Assembly (NCBI RefSeq): GCF_002000245.1
Contig: NZ_MTCM01000001.1
Span: forward strand, 434,001-498,000
Length of the DNA: 64,000 nt
Reading direction: 5' to 3'
Origin: Sphingobacterium sp. CZ-UAM
Lineage (GTDB): Bacteria; Bacteroidota; Bacteroidia; Sphingobacteriales; Sphingobacteriaceae
The notes below the pieces were generated by a model. That model had not been told where the DNA came from. It was given only the letters and a program-made list of their open reading frames with translations, and made no database searches. The translations under genes and the position numbers were made by a program. This document shows, piece after piece, positions 44,940 through 54,197 of the stretch (the first letter of the stretch is position 1; each line of letters starts with the position of its first letter).

Positions 44940-46298
44940 ATGTATGAACGCCTAAAGCATCTTCGTTCGCCGCTTTTTATTTTTTTTCTTGTTCTATTGA
45001 TCGTAAATGATTTTTTTCTGAAAGCGGCTTTCCATAATTCGTTTACCGGAAAACTTTCCGATTTCAGCGGACTTTTTATTTTTTCAATTTTCTGGTCAGC
45101 TATTTTTCCTAAACATAAATTATCGGTTTTTATCACTACCGCAATCTTATTTGTCTTTTGGAAAAGTGAACATTCTTCTGGGATTATTCAATTTCTGAAA
45201 CCCTATTTTGGTATTGCAAGGACTGTGGATCCTTCCGATCTGATTGCATTGCCCATGCTCTTGTTCGCATGGTTATACATAAAAAGAGATTCACCGACAG
45301 CTACCGGAACAATGTTAAAGACCCAGTTTAGTACCTATTTTATCGGTAGCATTGCAATTTTCTCTTTTTGCGCGACCAGTCAGCCACGATATATCCAGTT
45401 TTTCGAGCAACCTCAATATGTATTGTTAAAAAATCCAACCATCCGGTATCTTAATGCCCACGATGAACTCAAGCTTTACAAGAGAGATTCCTTGCTCGCG
45501 GTCAAAATAAACTACCTATATATCCGTAGACCTGAGCGGAATGACGATTACAATAAAAACCGATCGGTGGAAAATCTTGACCTTACAGTTTTGCGCCTTC
45601 TGGCAGATAGTGCCAGTCTGATTCCTCCCGGAAAAATAAGCTTGCTAACCCTTAATACCGACCAGGGCATTGATTCTTTGCGGTTTAATGGTGGGCGGCT
45701 TGACGGAGTGTTTACACGAACCAAAGGTGGTAAAACCATCATTGAAGGGTTTTATAAGATGGGGCTGGAAGACTCGATTTGGACGATTAGGGACACTCTC
45801 GGAGATGATAAGATCATACAGACATTTGTCAATGGGGAAGCCACCCAGGTCAAACGCTACAGTGGGGATAAAATCAAATCAACTTCAACGATCAATACCC
45901 GGGCAGACAGCATTTTTAATACCTATATTCAGTTGGCTGTTTTAATCCTATGCATGGCTGGTATAAGTTATTTTTTATATACAAATTATCGTAAAGCCCG
46001 GCCAGAGCACTTTAAACTTCGATTATTATGGGGTTTGCTGTTATGTTTTGTTGCTCCGTTTTTCGTTTGGCTGTTTTACATCGGGATCTTACTCTTGCTG
46101 ATGAATTATAGTCAGGATATTTTTGAGACAATTGCCGCAGGTATTTTTATTTTTATCGTAGTTTGTCCATTGATGTTTGTCGTTGTTTTTTTGATCAAGC
46201 TTAGAAGGTCTATAGATATTTTTTTATACTGCCTCCTGTTTGCTTTGGCGTGCAGTGCCTGGACTATGTATACTACAATTGAGGCACTCTCGAAGTAG
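44940..46298 (+). CDS. Membrane protein with TGKLSDFSGLF motif, function unknown
   Basis: 452 aa. Three to four N-terminal helices are followed by a soluble middle domain (about 150-310, beta-rich with IDSLRFNGGRLDGVF) and three to four C-terminal helices. The segment NDFFLKAAFHNSFTGKLSDFSGLF is shared with a broad uncharacterised membrane family. No catalytic motif is evident. The gene lies 122 bases after the sialate esterase on the same strand but is probably transcribed separately. Confidence 0.75.
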   Translation: MYERLKHLRSPLFIFFLVLLIVNDFFLKAAFHNSFTGKLSDFSGLFIFSIFWSAIFPKHKLSVFITTAILFVFWKSEHSSGIIQFLKPYFGIARTVDPSDLIALPMLLFAWLYIKRDSPTATGTMLKTQFSTYFIGSIAIFSFCATSQPRYIQFFEQPQYVLLKNPTIRYLNAHDELKLYKRDSLLAVKINYLYIRRPERNDDYNKNRSVENLDLTVLRLLADSASLIPPGKISLLTLNTDQGIDSLRFNGGRLDGVFTRTKGGKTIIEGFYKMGLEDSIWTIRDTLGDDKIIQTFVNGEATQVKRYSGDKIKSTSTINTRADSIFNTYIQLAVLILCMAGISYFLYTNYRKARPEHFKLRLLWGLLLCFVAPFFVWLFYIGILLLLMNYSQDIFETIAAGIFIFIVVCPLMFVVVFLIKLRRSIDIFLYCLLFALACSAWTMYTTIEALSK

Positions 46299-46423
46299 GA
46301 TTGTTAACCAATTGCTGTAGAAACCAATCTTCTTATCAAGAAATGTGGTTACCTTCTTGAAAGAATACTATTACCTCTCCAATCCAGGAGTTAGGGAAAC
46401 TGACATATGTAAGTAAGAGCCAT

Positions 46424-47263
46424 TTAATTTTTTATTACTTTATCTAATTCAAATATTGTTTGAGAACCATCTATATTGATGTATTCCAATTTTATGAACC
46501 CATATTTTTCATTAAAATATGAGATCAGAAATGTCTTACCAAGTTGACTGTTGGCAGTTGCCCTTGAAACGACACATTTAATTTCTCCAAATTTTGTTTT
46601 TACTTTTTTGTGCTCAAGTATCTCATAGATATATTGGTTTTCGATACGTCCTATCCATTTTTTCCACCTAACATTTGCCCACTGATCTCCTATACTCAAA
46701 TGCCAGTCCCATTTTTTACCGGTTTTAATAGGAAATGAAATATATGGAAATGGATTTAGTTCCAAGATAGAAAACAGCGCAAATCGCGGCGGATGTATCC
46801 AAATATTCTTTTTATTTTCAATTACACCGGTTATTTCTTGCCCAATTGATTGTCCCTCAATATTTAAAAAGTTGTATAAAAAATTGGTTTGGTTGTAATC
46901 TGGAATAAACGCCTTGAAAGCATTGCCATTTAGTGGTATGATTGCAATATTAAGAATGGTAGAATCATTCTTTCTTTCAATTGGTATGAATTCCCATTCA
47001 TTCGTTTTTTTTTCTGATTTGCTTATTTTTCCGATAAGATATGCCCGTTTGTCATTCCCGATGTGCTTATAGCTATAGATGAATTTTGTTCCAGCGACAT
47101 AAATTTTATTGTCGCGATTGTATCTATTGTCGTCAACATCGGTCGAGTCAAACTTCTCTACTAAGATGCCGTCGTTGTCGATCATGAATTTTGGAGTAAC
47201 TCTTGTCTTGCAGGAGGCAATAAAAATCGAGATAATAATTATAGAAACTAATTTTGTTTTCAT
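46424..47263 (-). CDS. Hypothetical lipoprotein
   Basis: 279 aa from the ATG at 47263 (MKTKLVSIIIISIFIASC), Cys18 being the lipobox. An upstream ATG at 47287 spoils the signal peptide. The body is beta-rich with Trp-rich segments (WDWHLSIGDQWANVRWKKWIG, KVKTKFGEIKCVVSRATA, NEKYGFIKLEYI). Such patterns occur in periplasmic proteins with a twisted beta-sheet, but I recognise no family. It follows an AraC-type gene on the same strand. Confidence 0.65.
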   Translation of the reverse strand: MKTKLVSIIIISIFIASCKTRVTPKFMIDNDGILVEKFDSTDVDDNRYNRDNKIYVAGTKFIYSYKHIGNDKRAYLIGKISKSEKKTNEWEFIPIERKNDSTILNIAIIPLNGNAFKAFIPDYNQTNFLYNFLNIEGQSIGQEITGVIENKKNIWIHPPRFALFSILELNPFPYISFPIKTGKKWDWHLSIGDQWANVRWKKWIGRIENQYIYEILEHKKVKTKFGEIKCVVSRATANSQLGKTFLISYFNEKYGFIKLEYINIDGSQTIFELDKVIKN

Positions 47264-47329
47264 TTGATATTCTAAATTTACATTCAAATTTAATCTCGAT
47301 CTGTTATTAAGAATTGTAAAAATGTAAAC

Positions 47330-48124
47330 TTAAATAATCAGCCAAACGACTTTATTATTTCCTTGAGTCTGCTTAAAAAAATCTTTAGGTTTATAGGACG
47401 TTAATAGTTTAAAATACTTGTTGAAATGAGCTTGGTCGAAAAAGGAATTCTCATAGGTCAGCTTTGTGAGCGTTTCATCAATAGCATGATTTTTGATTGC
47501 TTTGCGAAATCTTGATATTGTTCTAAATTCAGTTGGGGATTTCCCTATACCATCTTTAAAATAATTGCTGATATATTGTCGGGATAGATTTAGCTCAGCA
47601 GAAATTTCACCAATCGTTTGATTATTGTTTAACCTCTTAATCATTTCTGCTAACAAGCCATCGATTTTACGACCAATCCTATTGGCCAGGAATTTCTCAA
47701 TTTCAGTATCTAAATCTTTGTTCCCTTCTTTATTAGAAATCCTATTGAACTCCTTTTTCAAGAATTGAGCGTCGCAATCAAAGACTGTTTTAACTTGGGA
47801 GTCGTTGATGAGTTCGGGGAAAATGCAAGCCAAAGCACCAGGTTTTAAATAAATAGTAATTTCATCCACAGGATCTAAATACCTAATCTCCAAGGGACTT
47901 TTGTATTGAGTAATCACACTCAATAGTGAATTTCCATTCGATTTTGTAATATAAATAATTTTGCCTTTTTGTTGTACAGAACCATTTTTAATAAAAGTAA
48001 CAATAGTATAATTATTCGGGAATGTAAGGTAGTGTGGTAATTTTTCATTTTTTTCCGATAAATAATAGTAGCCCTCGATGTAGCTAAGTAATTTTTCATT
48101 TTGTGGAGATCTAAATTCTATCAT
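47330..48124 (-). CDS. AraC-family transcriptional regulator
   Basis: 264 aa. The N-terminal sensor half is of the type in small AraC proteins of Bacteroidota (YIEGYYYLSE, LRPG-like LKPGALACIFP). The HTH part reads QTIGEISAELNLSRQYISNYFKDGIGKSPTEFRTISRFRKAI and LTYENSFFDQAHFNKYFK. The lipoprotein at 46424-47263 follows after 66 bases and is the likely target or operon partner. Confidence 0.9.
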   Translation of the reverse strand: MIEFRSPQNEKLLSYIEGYYYLSEKNEKLPHYLTFPNNYTIVTFIKNGSVQQKGKIIYITKSNGNSLLSVITQYKSPLEIRYLDPVDEITIYLKPGALACIFPELINDSQVKTVFDCDAQFLKKEFNRISNKEGNKDLDTEIEKFLANRIGRKIDGLLAEMIKRLNNNQTIGEISAELNLSRQYISNYFKDGIGKSPTEFRTISRFRKAIKNHAIDETLTKLTYENSFFDQAHFNKYFKLLTSYKPKDFFKQTQGNNKVVWLII

Positions 48125-48235
48125 GCCTACCTAAGAGTAATCTGTAAATTTTAATAAAAATTGTTGTGGTAATTCATATAAGTGGGAATATGGCATTCTA
48201 TTTCGGAATATACAGCATTAAGATAAAGCAAATGG

Positions 48236-48268
48236 TTCTATAAATGAAATATTATTTCATTTATAGAA
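48236..48268. repeat. AT-rich perfect palindrome in the divergent promoter region
   Basis: TTCTATAAATGAAAT (48236-48250) pairs with 48254-48268 around a three-base loop. It lies between the AraC gene and the divergent lipoprotein at 48484, where a large operator or a cruciform/hairpin is possible. The rest of 48125-48483 shows no gene. Confidence 0.4.
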
Positions 48269-48483
48269 TCTATCATTGGCCTATACGTATACTTTGGTGG
48301 TTTTTACAATCACAGATAAAGTCCGATTCAGCCCCCCTAAAAAAACGCAAATACCTGCGAATGATAATTTATCCCCAGCGAATTATAATTTGTTCAATTT
48401 CCTATAGGTTTTACAGCTAAATTTAAAGATCAAATAAAGTAGACATCGTCAGCCAATACGTTGGCATTTTAGAATAATCATAT

Positions 48484-49623
48484 ATGAAGAAAATAATATC
48501 ACTAGCTGTTTTAACGCTATTTTTTTCTTGCAGAAGTCAGGAAAAAATAGACTTAGCGACTCTCAACTTAAACGAACCAATAGAAAAAGTAAGCAGTTTT
48601 GATGACGCATTACGCATAGGTGTAGAAACCGTAGAGTACCCTTTTAGTTTGTTGTTAGAGGTTGAAAAATCGAAGAAATATAGGTTTGACGGAATAGATC
48701 TGGAAGGCCAGCGGATTATTTTCCAAATCGATGCCGAGAAACTCAAGACGGACAGTATAACTCGTTTTGGAGGCGGGCATATCGATCTCAAACCCGTCAA
48801 AAATATTGATGAGTTAAATGCGGCTTTAAAAAGTTACGATGCCGAAAGTAAAATCTACGGTATTAGAATTGAGCTGAAAACGCCAAAACTACAGACCGAT
48901 ATCTTAAAGAAATTGGAGGCGAAATACGGTAAGGGAACCAAAAATCCAAATACGGACCACGGTTTATACTGGAATGTAAAGGCTCAAAATAAGTTTATTT
49001 TTTATGCTCCAGATTACAGCAGATTAATTATCCTGAACAATACTGATCTATCTAAGTCCTGCTATTGGGATGTCATGAATGGTCTAATTGATTTTGGTGG
49101 ATGCAATAATGAAAAATATATGGCAGACTTGATGAAAAATGCAACCAAGCCAGAAGATGTTAAAGAGAAACCTACGATAAAAATTGATAAAAACTGGAAC
49201 ATAAATGATTTGGTTGTTGGTAAAGCAACTGAGGAAGACTTTGTAAAATCGTCCACAAACAAACGTTTTGAACGAATGACAGAAATTGATGGCATGACTG
49301 GAAAAACGAACGAAATCTATTATCAAAATAACTATCATGATTTCTACTTTTATTTTACTGCAAGTAAAGGCAATCCCGATAATCAAAGGGAAAATTTCAT
49401 CAATGGCTATGCTATCAATGACTTTAGGAAGGTGGATATCTCATTTGAAAATGGCTTAAAACCAGGATTAAAATTTGAAGAGGTATTAAAATTGTTGGAA
49501 AAGTTGAAAATAGCCTATAACCCGGTTGATTTTGCCAATTATATTGAAATTAAAACTTCACCGTATAAAGTGACCTTAAATTTTAATGATAGCATGTTGC
49601 TTTCTGGGATGTTTGTCAAATAG
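48484..49623 (+). CDS. Hypothetical lipoprotein
   Basis: 379 aa. The signal peptide MKKIISLAVLTLFFSC ends at the lipobox Cys16. The mature part has two similar-sized halves with alternating beta and helical stretches (LKKLEAKYGKGTKNPNTDHGLYWNV, LLEKLKIAYNPVDFANYIEIKT). I recognise no family. It is followed 67 bases later by the SanA/YdcF-like gene on the same strand. Confidence 0.65.
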   Translation: MKKIISLAVLTLFFSCRSQEKIDLATLNLNEPIEKVSSFDDALRIGVETVEYPFSLLLEVEKSKKYRFDGIDLEGQRIIFQIDAEKLKTDSITRFGGGHIDLKPVKNIDELNAALKSYDAESKIYGIRIELKTPKLQTDILKKLEAKYGKGTKNPNTDHGLYWNVKAQNKFIFYAPDYSRLIILNNTDLSKSCYWDVMNGLIDFGGCNNEKYMADLMKNATKPEDVKEKPTIKIDKNWNINDLVVGKATEEDFVKSSTNKRFERMTEIDGMTGKTNEIYYQNNYHDFYFYFTASKGNPDNQRENFINGYAINDFRKVDISFENGLKPGLKFEEVLKLLEKLKIAYNPVDFANYIEIKTSPYKVTLNFNDSMLLSGMFVK

Positions 49624-49690
49624 CTTTGTAAGCAGTTTTGCCAAAGGCGTAAAAAGGACGATTTTTATAAACTGTTTTAAAATCAAAAGC

Positions 49691-50350
49691 ATGAACAAGA
49701 TTAAAAAGTTTCTTATATCGGGTATCATTCTATGTTTAATAGTCCTAGTTGTTGTTTTGGCAACCGACAGTAATATAACAGCCAAAACGGAGAAGCTGAT
49801 TTTCACCGAACTTAAAGATGTTCCCAAAGTCAAAGTAGCCATTATTTTTGGCGCTGGTATAAACGGCGATCAGCCAAGTAGGTATTTAAAAGATAGGCTT
49901 GATGCTGGAATTTCGTTGTACAAAAACAACAAAGTGGATAAAATATTGCTGTCGGGAGATAACGGAAAGGATGAATACGATGAGCTTACTGTCATGAAGT
50001 TATATTGTCAGAAAAATGGCGTTGATACCACAAAGATCTACATCGACTATGCCGGCTTCGATAGCTATTCGACGATGTTTCGTGCAAAACATATCTTTCA
50101 TGTTGACACAGCAATCTTGGTCTCTCAGAAATACCACTTGAACAGATGTATTTACCTCGGCGATAAATTGGGCATAAAATCATTTGGCTATAGTGCGGAT
50201 AGGGGAGTATATCCGGGGTATAGATATTATGTATTTCGGGAAAAGCTATCCGTTACTAAAGCCGCTTTGGATGTTATCAGAGGCAGAATACCAAAGTATC
50301 TGGGGGAGTCAGTTGATATCAATGGAAAATCAAACTATACGAAAGAATAG
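49691..50350 (+). CDS. SanA/YdcF-family protein (DUF218 domain, membrane-anchored)
   Basis: 219 aa from the ATG at 49691; the longer frame to 49586 overlaps the lipoprotein end and is poor. One N-terminal helix anchors it (ISGIILCLIVLVVVLAT). The DUF218 core shows VAIIFGAGINGDQPS, RLDAGISLYKNNKVDKILLSGDNG, YDELTVMKLYC and ILVSQKYHLNRCIYL, as in SanA, the vancomycin-sensitivity protein that affects envelope integrity. Probably periplasmic-facing and linked to cell-envelope lipids or murein. Confidence 0.88.
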   Translation: MNKIKKFLISGIILCLIVLVVVLATDSNITAKTEKLIFTELKDVPKVKVAIIFGAGINGDQPSRYLKDRLDAGISLYKNNKVDKILLSGDNGKDEYDELTVMKLYCQKNGVDTTKIYIDYAGFDSYSTMFRAKHIFHVDTAILVSQKYHLNRCIYLGDKLGIKSFGYSADRGVYPGYRYYVFREKLSVTKAALDVIRGRIPKYLGESVDINGKSNYTKE

Positions 50351-50656
50351 CTTATGAAATACCGTCTTTTATTTGTATTGCTCGTGTTTTTCTTTGCAAT
50401 CATTTAGTGGTAATCAATTTTGATTACGTTATTGTTATAGTGCTAATGACCTATTAAGAGATGCATTATTGACTTTGATGAAAGCAGATGTGTTTTTATC
50501 TTTTCGATTTGTAAGAGGTACCGCTTAAATTTTACATTTAACATCCTTTATCCTTATGCGATGAAAGTCCTCCATTGAGCAGCTATACGTCGTTGTTTTA
50601 AATAGGATGACGTATGGTTGCCTTATTCGTGCATCAAGCAAAAGGAATATCCGTTG
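50351..50656. other. Intergenic region with a signal-peptide-like mini frame
   Basis: 306 bases. ATG at 50354 opens a frame of only 17 codons, MKYRLLFVLLVFFFAII, like a signal peptide without its protein. It may be a leader peptide or the remnant of a lost secreted gene. One copy of a 17-base repeat also lies here (50475-50491). Confidence 0.35.
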
Positions 50657-52198
50657 CTATGAGCTACAGGAGAGTGTAGAGCATCCAGCCGTGTCGTTAT
50701 AGCTGGGCGGGCGCTTTACCGAAAATTCCGGAAATAGCTCCTGATATGGGTTTTCCAAGGCCTGAGTTAGTTTAGTCAACATTTCTGTTTTCCCTTTACC
50801 AATTTCTTCGATACACTCGTAAAGCAGATAGTTACGCAGTATAAATTTAGGATTTGTCTTTTTCATTAATTCCAGAGACGCTTCCTTTGAAATCGAATTT
50901 GAATGCAGACGGGATTGATAATGTTCAATGAAGTCTTTAAGTTTTATGAGTTTTTCTTCATTTAAGACACTATACGCTACCGGACTGAAATGTTCTTTTA
51001 AATCCGTATCCGGATTTATTTTCTCTAATTGATTGAAGAATAAGGTGTGATCCAATTCCAACTCCTGCATTATACCCTGCCACTTGCTGAAAAACTCATC
51101 ATCCGTTGTTTTGAGCTCATCAAATCCGAATTTTTTGCAAAGCATTTTGTCATGGGCCTCCCAAAAATAGACAGCGAAATTATTTAGCTTGCTTTCAAGA
51201 AATTTGTCATCGTTGATTATCGGCTTGAGGGCGTTCGCAAGTTTCCATAGATTCCATTGTGCAATTTGTCCCTGCTTTCCAAATGCATATCGTCTTCCCG
51301 GAAGATCAGTTGTATTGGGGGTGAAGTTTAAATTATATTCATCCATCATGGAGTAGGGGCCGTAGTCAATGGTTAAGCCCAAGATGGACATATTATCTGT
51401 GTTCATTACGCCATGTACAAAACCTACCCTGTACCATTCTACCATTAAGTCTGCCGTCCGGGTGCACACATTTTCAAAAAAATCCTTGTATTTCTGATGA
51501 TCGGATGAAACAATTTCAGGGAAGTAATTTTCGATCGTAAAATCAAGCAGATCCTGCAATAGCTTATATTCTCCCTGAGCGGCCATCAATTCAAAATGCC
51601 CGAAACGAAGGAAGCTTTCGGCCGTTCTGATGATTACAGCCCCTTTTTCGTATTGCGGATTGCCATTATACATGATATCTCGAATAACATCTTCGCCTGT
51701 AAAGGCCAGGCTCAATGCTCTGGTTGTAGGTACGCCCAGATGATACATCGCTTCACTCATCAGGTATTCGCGTACGGACGACCGCAATACAGCTCTTCCG
51801 TCTGCACGTCTTGAATAGGGTGTTGCACCGGCTCCTTTCCATTGGATCTCTGTTTTCTTGCCGTTTGTATTGGTAATCTCCCCTGCGAGAATCGCTCTTC
51901 CGTCTCCCAGCTGCCCTGCCCAGTTACCAAATTGATGTCCGGCGTAAGCTGTCGCGTAGGTCTGCATGGTATGGGGAAGCTGAGATCCCACCAGAAAATG
52001 AAGATCTTTCTCTTCAAATTTTCCGAGCCCTATTTCCTCAGAAAGTGCCTCGTTAAAAGCAATTAATTGTGGCTGTTTAAACCCGGTAGGTTTAATCGTT
52101 GCAAATAAAACTTTTGGCGTGTTTCTTTGTGCGGGATTACCGGAAAAATCTCCGGGAAATTTTTTGAGAAAAGGTTGTCCGATCTGTTCGATATTCAT
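50657..52198 (-). CDS. selO: SelO-family protein adenylyltransferase (AMPylator), Cys form
   Basis: 513 aa pseudokinase-fold protein. Landmarks are AYAGHQFGNWAGQLGDGRAI (the glycine loop region), ETKK-like WKGAGATPYSRRADGRAVLRSS, and VHGVMNTDNMSILGLTIDYGPY (the HGVMNTDN metal/ATP site). SelO proteins transfer AMP from ATP to Ser/Thr/Tyr of proteins under oxidative stress. In animals a selenocysteine lies three residues from the end; here the same place is Cys (LSCSS), and another Cys is in AGCST. The gene is monocistronic. Confidence 0.94.
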   Translation of the reverse strand: MNIEQIGQPFLKKFPGDFSGNPAQRNTPKVLFATIKPTGFKQPQLIAFNEALSEEIGLGKFEEKDLHFLVGSQLPHTMQTYATAYAGHQFGNWAGQLGDGRAILAGEITNTNGKKTEIQWKGAGATPYSRRADGRAVLRSSVREYLMSEAMYHLGVPTTRALSLAFTGEDVIRDIMYNGNPQYEKGAVIIRTAESFLRFGHFELMAAQGEYKLLQDLLDFTIENYFPEIVSSDHQKYKDFFENVCTRTADLMVEWYRVGFVHGVMNTDNMSILGLTIDYGPYSMMDEYNLNFTPNTTDLPGRRYAFGKQGQIAQWNLWKLANALKPIINDDKFLESKLNNFAVYFWEAHDKMLCKKFGFDELKTTDDEFFSKWQGIMQELELDHTLFFNQLEKINPDTDLKEHFSPVAYSVLNEEKLIKLKDFIEHYQSRLHSNSISKEASLELMKKTNPKFILRNYLLYECIEEIGKGKTEMLTKLTQALENPYQELFPEFSVKRPPSYNDTAGCSTLSCSS

Positions 52199-52497
52199 AG
52201 CTCAAAGATATTAATTATAAAAGAGAAGAGCTTCCAAATTATCGAAATGTCTTACATATTCTAATAAGAGAATCTAATCTATTGATATCGTTAAGCGCTA
52301 TAGGCGTTTAAGGATGTGCCAGCCACATTCCGCTGTCGACAGACGATCTTGATGAAAGCAGATGTATTTTGCTGTACGGTCAAACTGATAACAAAAGCGA
52401 TCATGCAGGTTATTCTGGAGATAAGCTGTTGCTTGAACAAATCTGAAATTCTCAGAGGTAGACTCCTTATTCAAGAGCTCAGAATAATCTTGAATTT

Positions 52498-52534
52498 AAC
52501 TATAATAGCCGGTTATTAACCGGCTATTATAGTT
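52498..52534. terminator. Near-perfect 37-base palindrome at the end of the second SusCD operon
   Basis: AACTATAATAGCCGGTTA (52498-52515) is exactly complementary to 52517-52534. In RNA it would fold as a long hairpin. It lies 24 bases beyond the SusD stop but has no clear T-run on either strand, so termination may be factor-assisted or the stem may protect the mRNA end. Confidence 0.6.
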
Positions 52535-52557
52535 TAAAAAATGAATAAAAAAGTTTA

Positions 52558-54186
52558 TTAAAACTTCTTGTTCGCTACGTCCCACCACAATCGTGTACCA
52601 CCGTTATCAGGGCCACCCAATAACTTTACAGCTGCAGTAACCGCTTGGTTATTACTGTCATATTCCCGTTGTGGATAGGGCATACGTCGGATACCCGGAA
52701 CTGTAGGTATGGCGTTGCCGCTGAAATTGACAACGTTAGGGAACAGAATGGGATATCCTGTACGGCGGTAATCTGCCCAGGCCTCATCACCGTCTGGAAA
52801 CATGGCAATCCACTTTTGTGTGATGATACGTTCAAGCTTCCTGTCATTCGAATCTCCATCTTCCCAGCGTATAGTCATCGTGCTCAAATAAGGAGAACCA
52901 ATAGCTACATTATTTTCACCGGCTTTAATCGCTTTTGGATCAACATAAGCTTTGGGCTTGCTCGTGCTGTTACTCCTATAAGCTGCAAGTTCTCCGCCTA
53001 GGTCATACATTTCAAAAGAACGTTCTATACCGGTTTCGTAGTTTGTCTTTACTGTACCTGCATTGGCCCAGCCACGTAGCGCAGCTTCCGCTTTCAAAAA
53101 CCAGCTTTCAGCAGCGACCATTAATTGCATCCGGTTGGGGAAAGCTTTTAGCTTCGAGTAATTTTCATAACGGCTTTTACCATCGATATTGATGCCTGAA
53201 CGTATACCCTTATACTGTCCGGCTACTGCGGCGTCCGTTGCGGGATTAAACCACTTTGCCAAGCGTGGGTCACCATACCCGCCGAGTATCGACTCTACGG
53301 GCGCACTCATGCGGGTATCACCCCAGGCACCCGTGATGGTATTTAAGGGATGATCTGTACTGAGTCCGATAATACAGTTGTCAGCGTTTACCTCCAGCAG
53401 CCCACCATTGGCTGGATTGAGCGCTTTTTCACCCTCTGTTTTTGCAATATTGGGTGCTATGGCGACGACACGTAAGGCCAGACGCAGGCGCAGCGTATTT
53501 GTATAGCGTAGCCAACGTTTGTAATTGTCTGCGGTATACGCCATATCAGACTTTGCCATCGCTGCCGATAGTGCATTGTTCTGAATGCCTTTTAAAATAG
53601 TTGCCGCAGTATCCAGGTCCAAAAAGAAGTTTTTATAGGCATTTTCCTGTGAATCATAATCGATCTGTCCATTTTCATTCAGTACGTTATATTTACTGTA
53701 GATAATAGGGCCAACTTTGTCACTGGTGCGATGCATGGCTGATACTTTGAGCAGTTTGGCAAATGCGAAAATATCCTGTAGTCTTTCTTCTTTACGTGTT
53801 GCTTGTTCAACGCGAAAAAGCGGGTTCATCGCTTTGATATAGCGATCGACGAAAATGGCCTGATACCAGCCGGGAACAAGGCTATAAGTAACGTTATTCG
53901 CATTTCCAACGAAGGGAGTGGGCGGGGTAAGGTACCCCGCATAGGTATCACTGCAGAGGTTATTGGCCAACTGGTATTCACCGACGTTTTCGGGGATGAT
54001 GTCACGTTGTGCCTGAGCCAGGAATGAGGCAATCAATGCATAGTCGGCATTTGCTTCTTCGTCCGTTACACCTGCCGGATTTGTATTTAAGTCGGTGAAA
54101 TTTTTGGTACAGCCCGTTAACAAGACAGTAACGAGCAAGAGGCAGATCAATCTGCTATAAGCGAAAAATTTGATTGTATTGTCCAT
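52558..54186 (-). CDS. SusD/RagB-like outer-membrane lipoprotein (second locus)
   Basis: 542 aa. A lipoprotein signal ends at LLTGC (Cys26). The segments DLNTNPAGVTDEEA, PLFRVEQATRKEERLQDIFAFAKLLKVSAMHRTSD and MVAAESWFLKAEAALRGW are typical of the SusD-like_2 group, which often pairs with SusC to import peptides or small glycans. It begins 11 bases after the SusC stop. No sigma/anti-sigma genes, glycosidases or peptidases flank the pair. Confidence 0.9.
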   Translation of the reverse strand: MDNTIKFFAYSRLICLLLVTVLLTGCTKNFTDLNTNPAGVTDEEANADYALIASFLAQAQRDIIPENVGEYQLANNLCSDTYAGYLTPPTPFVGNANNVTYSLVPGWYQAIFVDRYIKAMNPLFRVEQATRKEERLQDIFAFAKLLKVSAMHRTSDKVGPIIYSKYNVLNENGQIDYDSQENAYKNFFLDLDTAATILKGIQNNALSAAMAKSDMAYTADNYKRWLRYTNTLRLRLALRVVAIAPNIAKTEGEKALNPANGGLLEVNADNCIIGLSTDHPLNTITGAWGDTRMSAPVESILGGYGDPRLAKWFNPATDAAVAGQYKGIRSGINIDGKSRYENYSKLKAFPNRMQLMVAAESWFLKAEAALRGWANAGTVKTNYETGIERSFEMYDLGGELAAYRSNSTSKPKAYVDPKAIKAGENNVAIGSPYLSTMTIRWEDGDSNDRKLERIITQKWIAMFPDGDEAWADYRRTGYPILFPNVVNFSGNAIPTVPGIRRMPYPQREYDSNNQAVTAAVKLLGGPDNGGTRLWWDVANKKF

Positions 54187-54197
54187 GATCTACGTTG

